Notes: generated by a model not told the origin, from the letters alone. A stretch of 64,000 nucleotides of DNA from an uncultured Clostridia bacterium (GCA_946500295.1 CAMMVF010000003.1:1-64000); one strand, 5' to 3'. Positions 16,524-23,238 are shown, numbered from the stretch's first letter. Program-made: numbers and translations.

Positions 16524-17551
16524 AAAAGAATACATCAGCTAAAATGATTAAAAAAGCCATCGACTCTTACCCCGGCGGAAACTGCTTCTCCGCATTGGAC
16601 GGGCGGGTCATTCTTGTTAATGACAAGATGAACAAGCTGATGCTGGAGCTGACCGGACACACGATTCTGAACGCAAAGGTGGCATGGGAGGAGCTCACAA
16701 ACTTTGCTAATAACGGCAGGGCGGAAAAGCTAGACCAATCCTGGCTGCCGAAAGATACGGACAATGGCAATGAAAGCACCCAACAACAGTTGTTCTTCCG
16801 CTTCTCCGACAGCTCGGTCTGGCGTTTTGAGCTGAGATTTCTTGATTCCAATACCGTTCAGATTGAGGCGGCGGAAATTACAGAGCTCTACCGGATCAGT
16901 GAAGAGCTGTACGAGAACACTATCCGACTGCAGGAGATGCAAAAGCGGCAGAAAGCCTTGCTGGACAGCATCGTGGAAGTCAATTTGAATAAAGAGATTC
17001 TTGCCGCAAAAATGCATATCCATGATGAGCTGGGACACTGTCTGTTGGCTACCACCAAAGCAATCACGGAAGACAGTTTGGCTGAGAACGCCGACACGCT
17101 GCGGAAAAGCTGGAACAGCACCATTCACGATTTCTCCAATATCTCTACTGTATGGACGGTTCCCGATTCCTCCTTGCAGTCTGAACTGATGCAGGTGGCG
17201 GAGCTGATTGGCTGTAAGGTTATATTCCTTGGGGAACAGCCCACCCAGCGCAAGGCACTACAGCTTTTGTATGCCGCCATTCGGGAGGCGCTAACCAATG
17301 CGGTGCGCCATGCAGATGCCACGGAATTGATGGTAAAAATTGAGCAAGACGAGAAAAACTATCATATAGAGATATCCGACAACGGCGGCGTATCTGTTTC
17401 AAGTATTACCGAGGGTAACGGTCTTAGTTCATTACGACAGCGACTGGAGCGGGAAGGAGCCTCCTTAAAGGTGCTCTGTAACAATAGCGTTTCTCTTATT
17501 ATCGATATTCCCTTTGATTTAGACAACTCCCAGAAAGGAGGACGGAAATGA
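16520..17551 (+). CDS. Soluble histidine kinase partner, PAS + H-box + HATPase
   Basis: The 343-residue protein has no membrane segment. A PAS-like domain (about 10-120) leads to a coiled coil (125-160), the H-box HIHDELGH (phospho-acceptor His168), the N-box REALTNAVRHAD (Glu256, Asn260), the G1 box SDNGG (Asp287) and the G2 box EGNGLSSLRQRL. This is the NarL-type (HisKA_3-like) kinase pattern, and every catalytic residue I can place is present. It overlaps the upstream pseudokinase and the downstream regulator by four bases each, so the three are translated as a set. The likely arrangement is a hetero-pair: membrane receptor without activity, cytosolic enzyme without receptor. Confidence 0.85.
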   Translation: MKKNTSAKMIKKAIDSYPGGNCFSALDGRVILVNDKMNKLMLELTGHTILNAKVAWEELTNFANNGRAEKLDQSWLPKDTDNGNESTQQQLFFRFSDSSVWRFELRFLDSNTVQIEAAEITELYRISEELYENTIRLQEMQKRQKALLDSIVEVNLNKEILAAKMHIHDELGHCLLATTKAITEDSLAENADTLRKSWNSTIHDFSNISTVWTVPDSSLQSELMQVAELIGCKVIFLGEQPTQRKALQLLYAAIREALTNAVRHADATELMVKIEQDEKNYHIEISDNGGVSVSSITEGNGLSSLRQRLEREGASLKVLCNNSVSLIIDIPFDLDNSQKGGRK

Positions 17552-18171
17552 TACAGGTTTTAGTAGTAGAAGATTCCAGGATTACCCGGGACGCCATAGA
17601 GAGCCAGATTGCCAAATCAGAAAGATATGTCCTGTACGCCTCCATAGAAAATGCGGCAAATGCTGAAATTGCATGTCTGCGCGGGCGTGTGGATTTGATC
17701 CTGATGGATGTTTGTACGGCTGAGGAAGAATCCGGTCTGAAAGCTGCGGCAAAGATCAAGCAGTACAACCCTAAAATCAAGATTATTATTATGACCTCCA
17801 TGCCGGAGCATTCCTTTATTCAAAAGGCGAAAGCATGTGGATGTAATGGCTTTTGGTACAAGGAATATGGCAGCACTGCCTTAATGGAGGTCTGCGACCT
17901 GGTGATGAATGGCGAATTTATTTATCCCGAGAACACACCGGTGATTCGCATTGGGTACAGCAACAGCACTGAGTTTACCGGCCGGGAATTTGATATTATT
18001 CGGGAGCTTGCACAAGGCAGAAAATATGAGGAGATCGCAGCAGATCTTGGTATTACACCAAATACAGTCAAGTACCACATCAAGAATATCTTGCAGAAAA
18101 CGGGCTACCAGAATACCTTGCAGTTGGTGGCCGAGGTGGTAGAAAAGAGATTAATTCTGCCTAAGTATTAA
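17548..18171 (+). CDS. Response regulator, NarL/LuxR family
   Basis: The 207-residue protein has a receiver domain (1-120) with acidic pocket Glu8/Asp9, phospho-acceptor Asp54 (LILMDV) and the conserved Lys in WYKEYG. The C-terminal LuxR-type helix-turn-helix (about 140-200) reads FTGREFDIIRELAQGRKYEE then IAADLGITPNTVKYHIKNIL. It overlaps the kinase gene by ATGA and has AGAAAGGAGG upstream. Its partner is the kinase at 16520. A plausible target is the paired repeat at 14727-14798 and with it the zinc-ribbon genes; this is inferred from position. Confidence 0.92.
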   Translation: MIQVLVVEDSRITRDAIESQIAKSERYVLYASIENAANAEIACLRGRVDLILMDVCTAEEESGLKAAAKIKQYNPKIKIIIMTSMPEHSFIQKAKACGCNGFWYKEYGSTALMEVCDLVMNGEFIYPENTPVIRIGYSNSTEFTGREFDIIRELAQGRKYEEIAADLGITPNTVKYHIKNILQKTGYQNTLQLVAEVVEKRLILPKY

Positions 18172-18191
18172 ATTTGGGGAGGATAATATTA

Positions 18192-18476
18192 ATGAAAACA
18201 TGCATGGCTGATGCTGAAGAATGTATTGAACAGATCAATGCAATGAGCAAGACTGATTTCCATCAGAAAATCTTGCGGGGCGTCGCCGCCAGTGAGGAGT
18301 TTTCTTGTTTGGTATCTATCGGCATTAAATATCTGACGCAATCCTAAAAACAGCATCTATGCGAGATGTTGGCGCAGACAGGAATTCCGTTTGAATTATC
18401 CGATGAGCCGGATTTTGATGAGGCACTAACAGATATCGCTTTTTCAATCACTACCCGTGCGGTTAAAGTGATCTAA
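18192..18476 (+). pseudogene. Small gene with an in-frame nonsense codon
   Basis: A good ribosome site (GGGGAGG) and ATG start a frame of 51 codons (MKTCMADAEECIEQINAMSK onward) that stops at TAA (18345-18347). The same frame then stays open for 42 more codons to the next stop (KQHLCEMLAQTGIPFEL... RAVKVI). The stop sits where CAA (Gln) would fit. It is best read as a 94-residue helical protein broken by one substitution. It is the last gene of the two-component operon; no family recognised. The 51-residue product may still be made. Confidence 0.65.
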
Positions 18477-18542
18477 ATATTGAATAATAAGGCACGAACA
18501 GGCAAGAAGAATGAGTACTTCTTGCCTGACTACGCAATTTTA

Positions 18543-18932
18543 TTATATGGATAAAATTCTGTGGACGGATTTGTCTATAAACGTCTCATAATCATTTAAG
18601 ATCACTGAGTCTCCAAGTTTCTCAAACTTAGTATCGGCTAACGATAATGTTTCCGGGTTAATACTATAGAAATTATCGTAATCTTCTTTATTATGTATTT
18701 CTCTCCCTTTTGGCGGATGCACAACAAAAATCAGTGTCTTATCTGGGGTGTGATAAAATGCGTTCTCATCATCATGAGATAAGACTATATACTTTCGAGC
18801 GTTATGAGCTGTAAAAGTTCCCCATTTTTGTATTACATGTTTTGAATTGTAATATGGAAGATTGTCAAGAATAATGAATATTTGAAAATTCTTTGAAAAG
18901 CTCCGCAGCACGAGCTTTGAGTTACGGGTCAA
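18543..18932 (-). pseudogene. Gene fragment of unknown function
   Basis: The frame contains LPYYNSKHVIQKWGTFTAHN, then VLSHDDENAFYHTPDKTLIF and a short acidic tail. The composition looks coding, but the upstream part overlaps an antitoxin remnant in another frame and there is no proper start (only a TTG without ribosome site). I read it as the C-terminal piece of a larger lost gene. No family recognised. Confidence 0.35.
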
Positions 18933-18963
18933 CTCGAAGCGTCATATTGGTTTTGTTAGCCAT
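18865..18963 (-). pseudogene. RelB/DinJ-type antitoxin, 5' remnant with nonsense codon
   Basis: ATG with AAAGGAG upstream gives MANKTNMTLRVDP, then TAA (where Lys or Glu would fit), then LKARAAELFKEF and another stop. This is the N-terminal ribbon and helix start of RelB/DinJ antitoxins, comparable to MALKSDTSMTIRMN of the intact gene at 19942. Their leader sequences (CCTTTC..., ATG preceded by TTTTTTGT / TTTTTGT) are also alike. The rest of the gene is lost. Confidence 0.7.
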
Positions 18964-19037
18964 ACAAAAAACTCCTTTCACTGTTTTTTATATTTATATT
19001 ATATGCTTGTTATTGCACTTTTTCAAGTGCAATGCAC

Positions 19038-19075
19038 GTCAACTACCCACCTGCCAAGGCAAGTGGGTAGTTGAC
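19038..19075. repeat. Palindrome with 13-bp perfect arms
   Basis: GTCAACTACCCAC and GTGGGTAGTTGAC flank a 12-base centre that itself contains TGCC/GGCA. The hairpin overlaps the last base of the Fic stop codon. Such 'CAACTACCCAC...GTGGGTAGTTG' palindromes occur at ends of IS200/IS605-type elements and as stand-alone mobile palindromes; no transposase is near. It could also end the Fic transcript, although no T-run follows on the minus strand. Confidence 0.6.
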
Positions 19076-19740
19076 TATATCGTCATACCTTGGATGGCGT
19101 TTTCGTATAGGAACTTTTTCAAAGTCTCACTATTGCCAGTGTTATAAAAATCTAGTAGTAAAACATTGAAATGCTCCATATGTTTGTCAGTAATTGTCAT
19201 AATACCAGCTCCAGCAGAAACTAAAAGCTTATTTGCAAGAAGTAAGCTTGTACGCTTATTTCCATCCCAGAAGAATTGACCTCTTGTTCCCCACGTAAAA
19301 GCTTCTAAAGCTTTATCCGTAGCAGAGGTATCCGTATTAGAAACTATAGCTTTAAACTCACTTAAAACTTTCTCTCGCTCAGGAACAGGCGGTACGTAAT
19401 CAGTACCGGATATAGAAACTGTGCCGGTTCTCAGCTTACCCCATTCTAAAGCTTCATTTCTTGCAATATATTCATTAAGCTTACACCAGTAGTCAAATGT
19501 CAAAGGCTCATTTATGGTGCTTAATAGATATTTCCAAGCATCTCGCATATTTAGTATTGCTTGTATATCATCAAGCTGCACGTTTGATACGTTGACTCCA
19601 TTTAATATTGTTTTTGTCTGCGGAAAAGTTACGGCTCTGTTCTCCATCTTCATTCCGCAATATACATTCTCGTCCCATTTCTTTTTGGCAAGGAATAGGC
19701 TTTGTTCCGGTGTTAAGCGAAATTTATCTTGAAATTGCAT
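19075..19740 (-). CDS. Fic/DOC-family protein lacking the catalytic histidine
   Basis: The 221-residue protein has an N-terminal YCGMKMENRAVTFPQTKTIL segment. It aligns with the inhibitory S/TxxxE(G/N) helix of Fic proteins and keeps its E-N, then the Fic core, ending in RGQFFWDGNKRTSLLLANKL. The classical motif is HxFxDGNGR. Here the His position is Gln and the second Gly is Lys, so ordinary AMP transfer is unlikely. Intact variants with R-(C/G)-Q-x-F-x-D-G-N-K-R-T are known as a Fic branch without an assigned activity. The context is toxin-antitoxin genes, and no separate antitoxin overlaps it. The N-terminus MQFQDKF has a weak ribosome site (AGGGGAGT). Confidence 0.8.
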   Translation of the reverse strand: MQFQDKFRLTPEQSLFLAKKKWDENVYCGMKMENRAVTFPQTKTILNGVNVSNVQLDDIQAILNMRDAWKYLLSTINEPLTFDYWCKLNEYIARNEALEWGKLRTGTVSISGTDYVPPVPEREKVLSEFKAIVSNTDTSATDKALEAFTWGTRGQFFWDGNKRTSLLLANKLLVSAGAGIMTITDKHMEHFNVLLLDFYNTGNSETLKKFLYENAIQGMTI

Positions 19741-19941
19741 TGTTACTCCCCTCTTGATTATATTATTTCTACTGTCAATCTCCGATGTGTAGTATCTTGT
19801 AAATGAGCACTCCTGTACCTAATTATAACACAAATAAGAATCTCGTCAATTAGATGTAATATACTATATAGAAAAGTATAACCACCCAAAACAGCTCTTA
19901 GACTGTCTTGAGGAGGCTTTAGTGAACCTCTCCACCCAAGC

Positions 19942-20253
19942 CTAACGGCTATGGATGGGGAATGCGCTTTCCAAATTATTCAAATCCTCAAACAGATCGT
20001 CAACGCTAGAAAATCTTTTTGCGTTTGGATCAGCAATCATCTTTTCACCCTCTGCTATAGCTGAAACTGTTACATCATTAGGAGTTTCAAAGCGTACATC
20101 AAAAGGAAATCCGTTGTAATAAATCGCCTGACGCAAAAATACATTTATAGCAGTAGTCATGTCTATTCCCAAATTAGCGAAAACTTGTTGTGCCTTTTGT
20201 TTTATTTCCTTGTTCATTCTAATAGTCATACTGGTATCTGATTTAAGAGCCAT
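19942..20253 (-). CDS. RelB/DinJ-family antitoxin
   Basis: The 103-residue protein starts MALKSDTSMTIRMNKEIKQK, then FANLGIDMTTAINVFLRQAI and a flexible acidic tail. This is the ribbon-helix-helix of RelB/DinJ antitoxins, which bind a RelE/YafQ toxin and the operon's own promoter. No toxin gene follows in the expected position, so the antitoxin is orphaned. Its last 13 codons are matched by a remnant at 7272-7313. An AAAGGAGA ribosome site precedes the ATG, and a promoter-like TCGACA/TATTCT pair lies about 40-65 bases upstream. Confidence 0.85.
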   Translation of the reverse strand: MALKSDTSMTIRMNKEIKQKAQQVFANLGIDMTTAINVFLRQAIYYNGFPFDVRFETPNDVTVSAIAEGEKMIADPNAKRFSSVDDLFEDLNNLESAFPIHSR

Positions 20254-20550
20254 ACAAAAATCTCCTTTCAGTTGTTTCTATCATTAGAATATGCGTTTTT
20301 ATGTCTAATGTCGATACAGTAGATATAATTATGTAAAGAGCTGCCCTCTGAAAAATAGAACCCGCATATCCATCGGGAACGAGATAAACCTCACCCGTTG
20401 GCAGTGAAAGAGTATAATCCCTTCTTACAGCCTGTGATATGTCGGTCACTACAGGAAATCCGAGTGTAAGAGTTGACACTGGAACTAACTTCCACTCTGT
20501 CTGCTCGTTTTCAAGCGTTTCAAGAAATCTCAAAAATTCCTCGCCGCTTC
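20243..20550 (-). pseudogene. 3' gene fragment downstream of the ORF-less intron
   Basis: From the intron border the frame reads SGEEFLRFLETLENEQTEWK (with the split first codon) and continues through SLPTGEVYLVPDGYAG to a stop inside the antitoxin leader. The first half looks coding; the last 25 or so codons overlap the antitoxin promoter and are probably non-native. No family recognised. The phase fits the broken ATPase gene at 4689, but joining them gives no Walker B region, so I do not claim they belong together. Confidence 0.45.
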
Positions 20551-21302
20551 ATATGCGATAGGTAAGACTTTGATATTATCTCCATCTTTTCCCCCGCACC
20601 GCACCGTGCATGCGACTTTCACCGCACACGGCGTTCCATCGTAATTAAGCTTTGATTGTACTTAATTATGACTAGAGGCTGTTCCTCCATCTCCATTACA
20701 GAGATTTCATAGGTCGTGCCTCCGCTCTCAGCCAGATTAATTTAAGTTATCAGATAATCTGTTTCCTTAAAACCGCTCCCGTGTAATCGGTTAAATAAGC
20801 GTTCTGACCTTTCTGCGTTCCGATAATTCTATCTGTACATGTATAACCTTAGGCGCTGACTTTGAGCCTGTTATCATGATAGCGCCTATAACGCTATATG
20901 GAATTTCATACATAACATTCTTACTTTTCCACTACTAACTGCCATTTTCAGGCAGAGGCACATTTCTATGCCCCAATGATTTAGACCCGTACGTTCACCA
21001 GTTCGTCAGATATTTCTATCATTCTCACCATAGTTATTTTATAGACCCCCGACCTATAGGACACACCACCCACCTCTGGCCAGCTTTCGTGCTGTGCAGG
21101 CACAGCTTACGGTGTCTTTCAGCCGACTTCACCGAGCTCCCAACCCTTGCAGTATTACACCTGCAAACGCCGGTCGGAGTATTAGGGCGGCATTTCAGGG
21201 CGTTACCCCTTCATTCTACCTGTCGAATTATCAGTTCTCCTAATAGAAAACTTTACGTTCTTTTATTAGTGCCTAACCTTTTCAGTTAGGAACGCATCGC
21301 AC
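20551..21302 (-). mobile_element. ORF-less group II intron (internal deletion of the intron at 1955-4688)
   Basis: The copy starts GTGCG and ends CCTATCGCATAT like the full-length intron and matches it at roughly 95% over domains I-III and V-VI. The maturase gene is gone: the sequence jumps from the position equivalent to about 2065 straight to about 4043 of the other copy. The ribozyme domains look complete, so it may still splice or move using the maturase supplied by the full-length copy. The 5' exon is the duplicated RNA block (ssb leader) and the 3' exon an unknown gene fragment. Confidence 0.88.
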
Positions 21303-21643
21303 AAAAAAAATCCTCCTTCTGCTGCCTGCCGTAAAGGTTCAGGGCTTACGCAAAAATTTGTATAAAAAAACGCCGCAGCTAAAATAACCACGGCGATTTT
21401 TCCAAAAGAAAAAAAGACAAACAGAAATAAACTCCATTCGTCTTTTATACTAATGTTACATATGTAGGCGCAATACGCCCTTTTGTAAGCTCCAACCCGG
21501 AGCGCCTGTGTAAAGATAAGCTTTACCAGGAAAGCACACCTACAGACTTAGGTGCGGCGGCATAAAAAATGCAAAACAAATAATTAATACAATATTATTT
21601 TACTACTTACTTTTGCCGCCGTCAACGGGTTAAAGCATTTTCT
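21303..21643. repeat. 341-bp direct repeat, copy B
   Basis: The block appears identical to 6926-7266. Here the end that normally carries the ssb ribosome site (GGAGGATTTTTTTT) is followed directly by the first base of the ORF-less intron instead of the ssb ATG. The other end meets the toxin-antitoxin pair. Confidence 0.95.
21364..21589 (-). ncRNA. Candidate structured RNA, second copy
   Basis: The same promoter (TTGACG, 17 bases, TAAAAT at 21597-21625), hairpin series and terminator (21364-21395) as at 6987-7248. With no ssb behind it, this copy can only act as a free RNA or as a leader to the intron, so it helps separate the two models for the unit's role. Confidence 0.55.
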
Positions 21644-21660
21644 CAGAGAATACAAGAAAC

Positions 21661-21942
21661 TCAGAACAAATCACTGTGAGTGCCAGTTCTAGTTAGGTAC
21701 AGTATAAGCTCGTCACCGTCTATCTCATATATTAAGAGCCAATCCGGCGTTATATGGCACTCTCGGCAAGATATATATTTGCCCACCAAATTATGATCCT
21801 TGTATTTCTCAGGCAAAATCTTTCCCGAAGCTAAAATATTAACCACAGTTCTTAGTAATTCAAGGTCATATCCTCTTTTTTTCGCTGTTTTTAAGTCCTT
21901 TTTAAATCTCCCGGTCTGAATAATTTTATATTTATTCATCAT
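21661..21942 (-). CDS. YafQ-family mRNA-cleaving toxin
   Basis: The 93-residue basic protein starts MMNKYKIIQTGRFKKDLKTA, has RGYDLELLRTVVNILASGKILP, CRECHITPDWLLIYEIDGDELIL and ends LTRTGTHSDLF. The order H-x-x-x-x-x-W-L-L-I-Y ... L-x-R-T-G-(T/S)-H-S-D-L-F is that of YafQ toxins, ribosome-dependent RNases; the C-terminal His-Ser-Asp-Leu-Phe is diagnostic. It overlaps the antitoxin gene by 11 bases. Confidence 0.92.
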   Translation of the reverse strand: MMNKYKIIQTGRFKKDLKTAKKRGYDLELLRTVVNILASGKILPEKYKDHNLVGKYISCRECHITPDWLLIYEIDGDELILYLTRTGTHSDLF

Positions 21943-22186
21943 CCAGCTCCTTTAAAATCTCATCAAACGAATTATAGGTATTTTTGTTCGGGTTTTTCTT
22001 CAACTCTTGAACCTCTTCAATCGCTTGTATTGTATCAGCATTAGGAGTCTCGTAACGAATAACATTCTGCATATATCTTACTAAATTTCCCTTTACATTT
22101 TCCCCGTTTCGTGAAACTATACTTTTATAGGCATTGTAAATATCACGATCCATCGTGAACGAACAAGTAACTGTTTTAGAACTCAT
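21932..22186 (-). CDS. Antitoxin partner of the YafQ toxin (RelB/DinJ type)
   Basis: The 84-residue protein has an N-terminal ribbon-helix-helix (KTVTCSFTMDRDIYNAYKSI) and a C-terminal acidic tail (NSFDEILKELDDE) that would wrap the toxin. The upstream position and 11-base overlap are standard for such pairs. AAAGGAATGATA precedes the ATG. A large perfect palindrome 15 bases upstream is the likely site of self-repression. Confidence 0.88.
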   Translation of the reverse strand: MSSKTVTCSFTMDRDIYNAYKSIVSRNGENVKGNLVRYMQNVIRYETPNADTIQAIEEVQELKKNPNKNTYNSFDEILKELDDE

Positions 22187-22200
22187 ATTATCATTCCTTT

Positions 22201-22242
22201 ATACTAAGATTACTAAGCACTTATACTTAGTAATCTTAGTAT
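22201..22242. promoter_or_regulatory. Perfect 17-bp palindrome, toxin-antitoxin operator
   Basis: ATACTAAGATTACTAAG and CTTAGTAATCTTAGTAT are exact reverse complements with eight bases between. Each arm holds two ACTAAG/CTTAGT-like half-sites, fitting cooperative binding of two antitoxin dimers. It lies just upstream of the antitoxin start. Confidence 0.8.
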
Positions 22243-22274
22243 ATGCCAAAAAAGTAAATTTGTCAATAGTGAAA

Positions 22275-22580
22275 TTTCTCAGCTTCCCCACAGTTGCTGA
22301 AAATTTGCAAATATACCATTAAAAGCCTCTATGAGACCGTCTCTGGTATCAGGGTAGATTATAGCTATTATTCCTACCGCCGCCAAAGCTATAAAGACGA
22401 TATACGCAAGCACTCTTATACACCACCAAAGCCCGCGCATTAAGAACTTGAAAATATTGTTTTTCTCAACGACATAAACGTCCTCATTTTCAACGTCATA
22501 CTTATCCCTCAACCCTCTCTGCTTCTGTTCTGTCTCCTGCTCCTCTTTGAATTTTCGGATAAGCTGACTGTTCACCATAC
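22275..22580. repeat. 306-bp direct repeat, copy B
   Basis: Matches 7335-7640 (see there). It ends precisely inside a GTATGGTGAACAG sequence, beyond which a signal-peptide region replaces the N-terminus of copy A. Confidence 0.95.
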
Positions 22581-22725
22581 CCTCCGTTAAAGTAAGACTG
22601 CCATCTTGATTTTCCTCAATTTCGGCTGCGCTTACTGAAAATACAGAGGATACTGATATCAGCGCTATTGATACAGCGAGCAATATTACACCTGATTTTC
22701 TTTTCAAAGAGAGCAAAATTACCAC
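22279..22725 (-). CDS. Signal-peptide fusion of the small membrane protein, copy B
   Basis: Residues 1-34 are a typical signal peptide (basic start, hydrophobic core GVILLAVSIALISVSSVF, AxA-like cleavage at VSAAE) followed by a short acidic EENQDGSLTLTEG. The sequence then switches to the 98-residue repeat shared with 7339-7640, with its Lys/Glu-rich helix and one membrane segment. A secretion signal before a charged helix that looks cytosolic, and the exact repeat border at the joint, suggest a recombination-born fusion. Its function is unknown. Confidence 0.55.
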   Translation of the reverse strand: MVILLSLKRKSGVILLAVSIALISVSSVFSVSAAEIEENQDGSLTLTEGMVNSQLIRKFKEEQETEQKQRGLRDKYDVENEDVYVVEKNNIFKFLMRGLWWCIRVLAYIVFIALAAVGIIAIIYPDTRDGLIEAFNGIFANFQQLWGS

Positions 22726-22739
22726 CCCTTTATTTTTTC

Positions 22740-22766
22740 GGGGGAGTTGTTTTTATTAACTCCCCC
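22740..22766. terminator. Strong hairpin between small membrane genes
   Basis: GGGGGAGTT and AACTCCCCC form a perfect nine-base stem. On the minus strand it is followed by GAAAAAATAAA rather than a pure T-run, so it is either a weak terminator or a processing/stability hairpin. Confidence 0.5.
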
Positions 22767-22772
22767 GTCTTT

Positions 22773-22874
22773 TTATTTCTTTTTTCCGCCCTTGCCTCCA
22801 CCTCGGGTTGCAAAAAACAGGATACCTAAGACAACCACTGACGCAATAGCTACTATCATTAATATGTTATCCAT
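22773..22874 (-). CDS. 33-residue membrane peptide
   Basis: MDNILMIVAIASVVVLGILF then FATRGGGKGGKKK: one membrane segment and a Gly/Lys tail. Small single-pass peptides with such GGxGGKKK tails are common in clostridial integrative elements beside surface-protein genes. The ATG has no plain Shine-Dalgarno sequence; it follows a long hairpin (22883-22919, GGCTTGCC/GGCAAGCC arms), so translation may depend on RNA structure. No family known to me. Confidence 0.5.
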   Translation of the reverse strand: MDNILMIVAIASVVVLGILFFATRGGGKGGKKK

Positions 22875-22946
22875 AGTACTTTGGCTTGCCCCTCACTGCT
22901 CTGCGGCGAGAGGCAAGCCGTCCTCCTTTCATAAAAAAATTAATAA

Positions 22947-23238
22947 TTATTGAGATTTGTTGTTTTTTCTCTGTCTAGCCGCCAAGAGCATAGCAACTGC
23001 AAAGGAAATCAGGCAAGCTCCTACGATTATTGCTATAGTCATTGTCTGCATATCTACTGTAGCAGCAGCACCCTTATCGGCTGTTGAAGCTGTAACATAC
23101 CCGCCTGTTTTAGATGATGTTGGATTGCTCGGGGGTTCGGTCTCAGTTATCTTTATTACAAGCTTCGGGCTTGCATCGGCTGTATAATCCCACTGCACAC
23201 CGTTCATTGTATAAGGCAGTGAGATGAAAAACCCACAT
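22947..23238 (-). pseudogene. Pilin-like surface protein, C-terminal remnant with frameshift
   Basis: A strong ribosome site (AAGGAGGTG) and ATG begin MWVFHL, but in the next frame the same bases give FFISLPYTMNGVQWDYTADA, then SPKLVIKITETEPP, a Pro/Ser/Thr linker, and a membrane segment (TMTIAIIVGACLISFAVAML) with a basic end. 'FxxSLPxT...WxY' is the C-terminal strand pattern of sortase-type pilin proteins. One base lost after the ATG would explain the shift. An 86-residue product from the internal ATG is possible but lacks a signal peptide. No LPxTG is present. Confidence 0.5.

Noticed and set aside
4689..20550. The AAA gene 5' part and the fragment after the ORF-less intron as two halves of one gene
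   Set aside because: The codon phase fits, but that happens by chance one time in three, and the joined protein would have no Walker B or later AAA parts.
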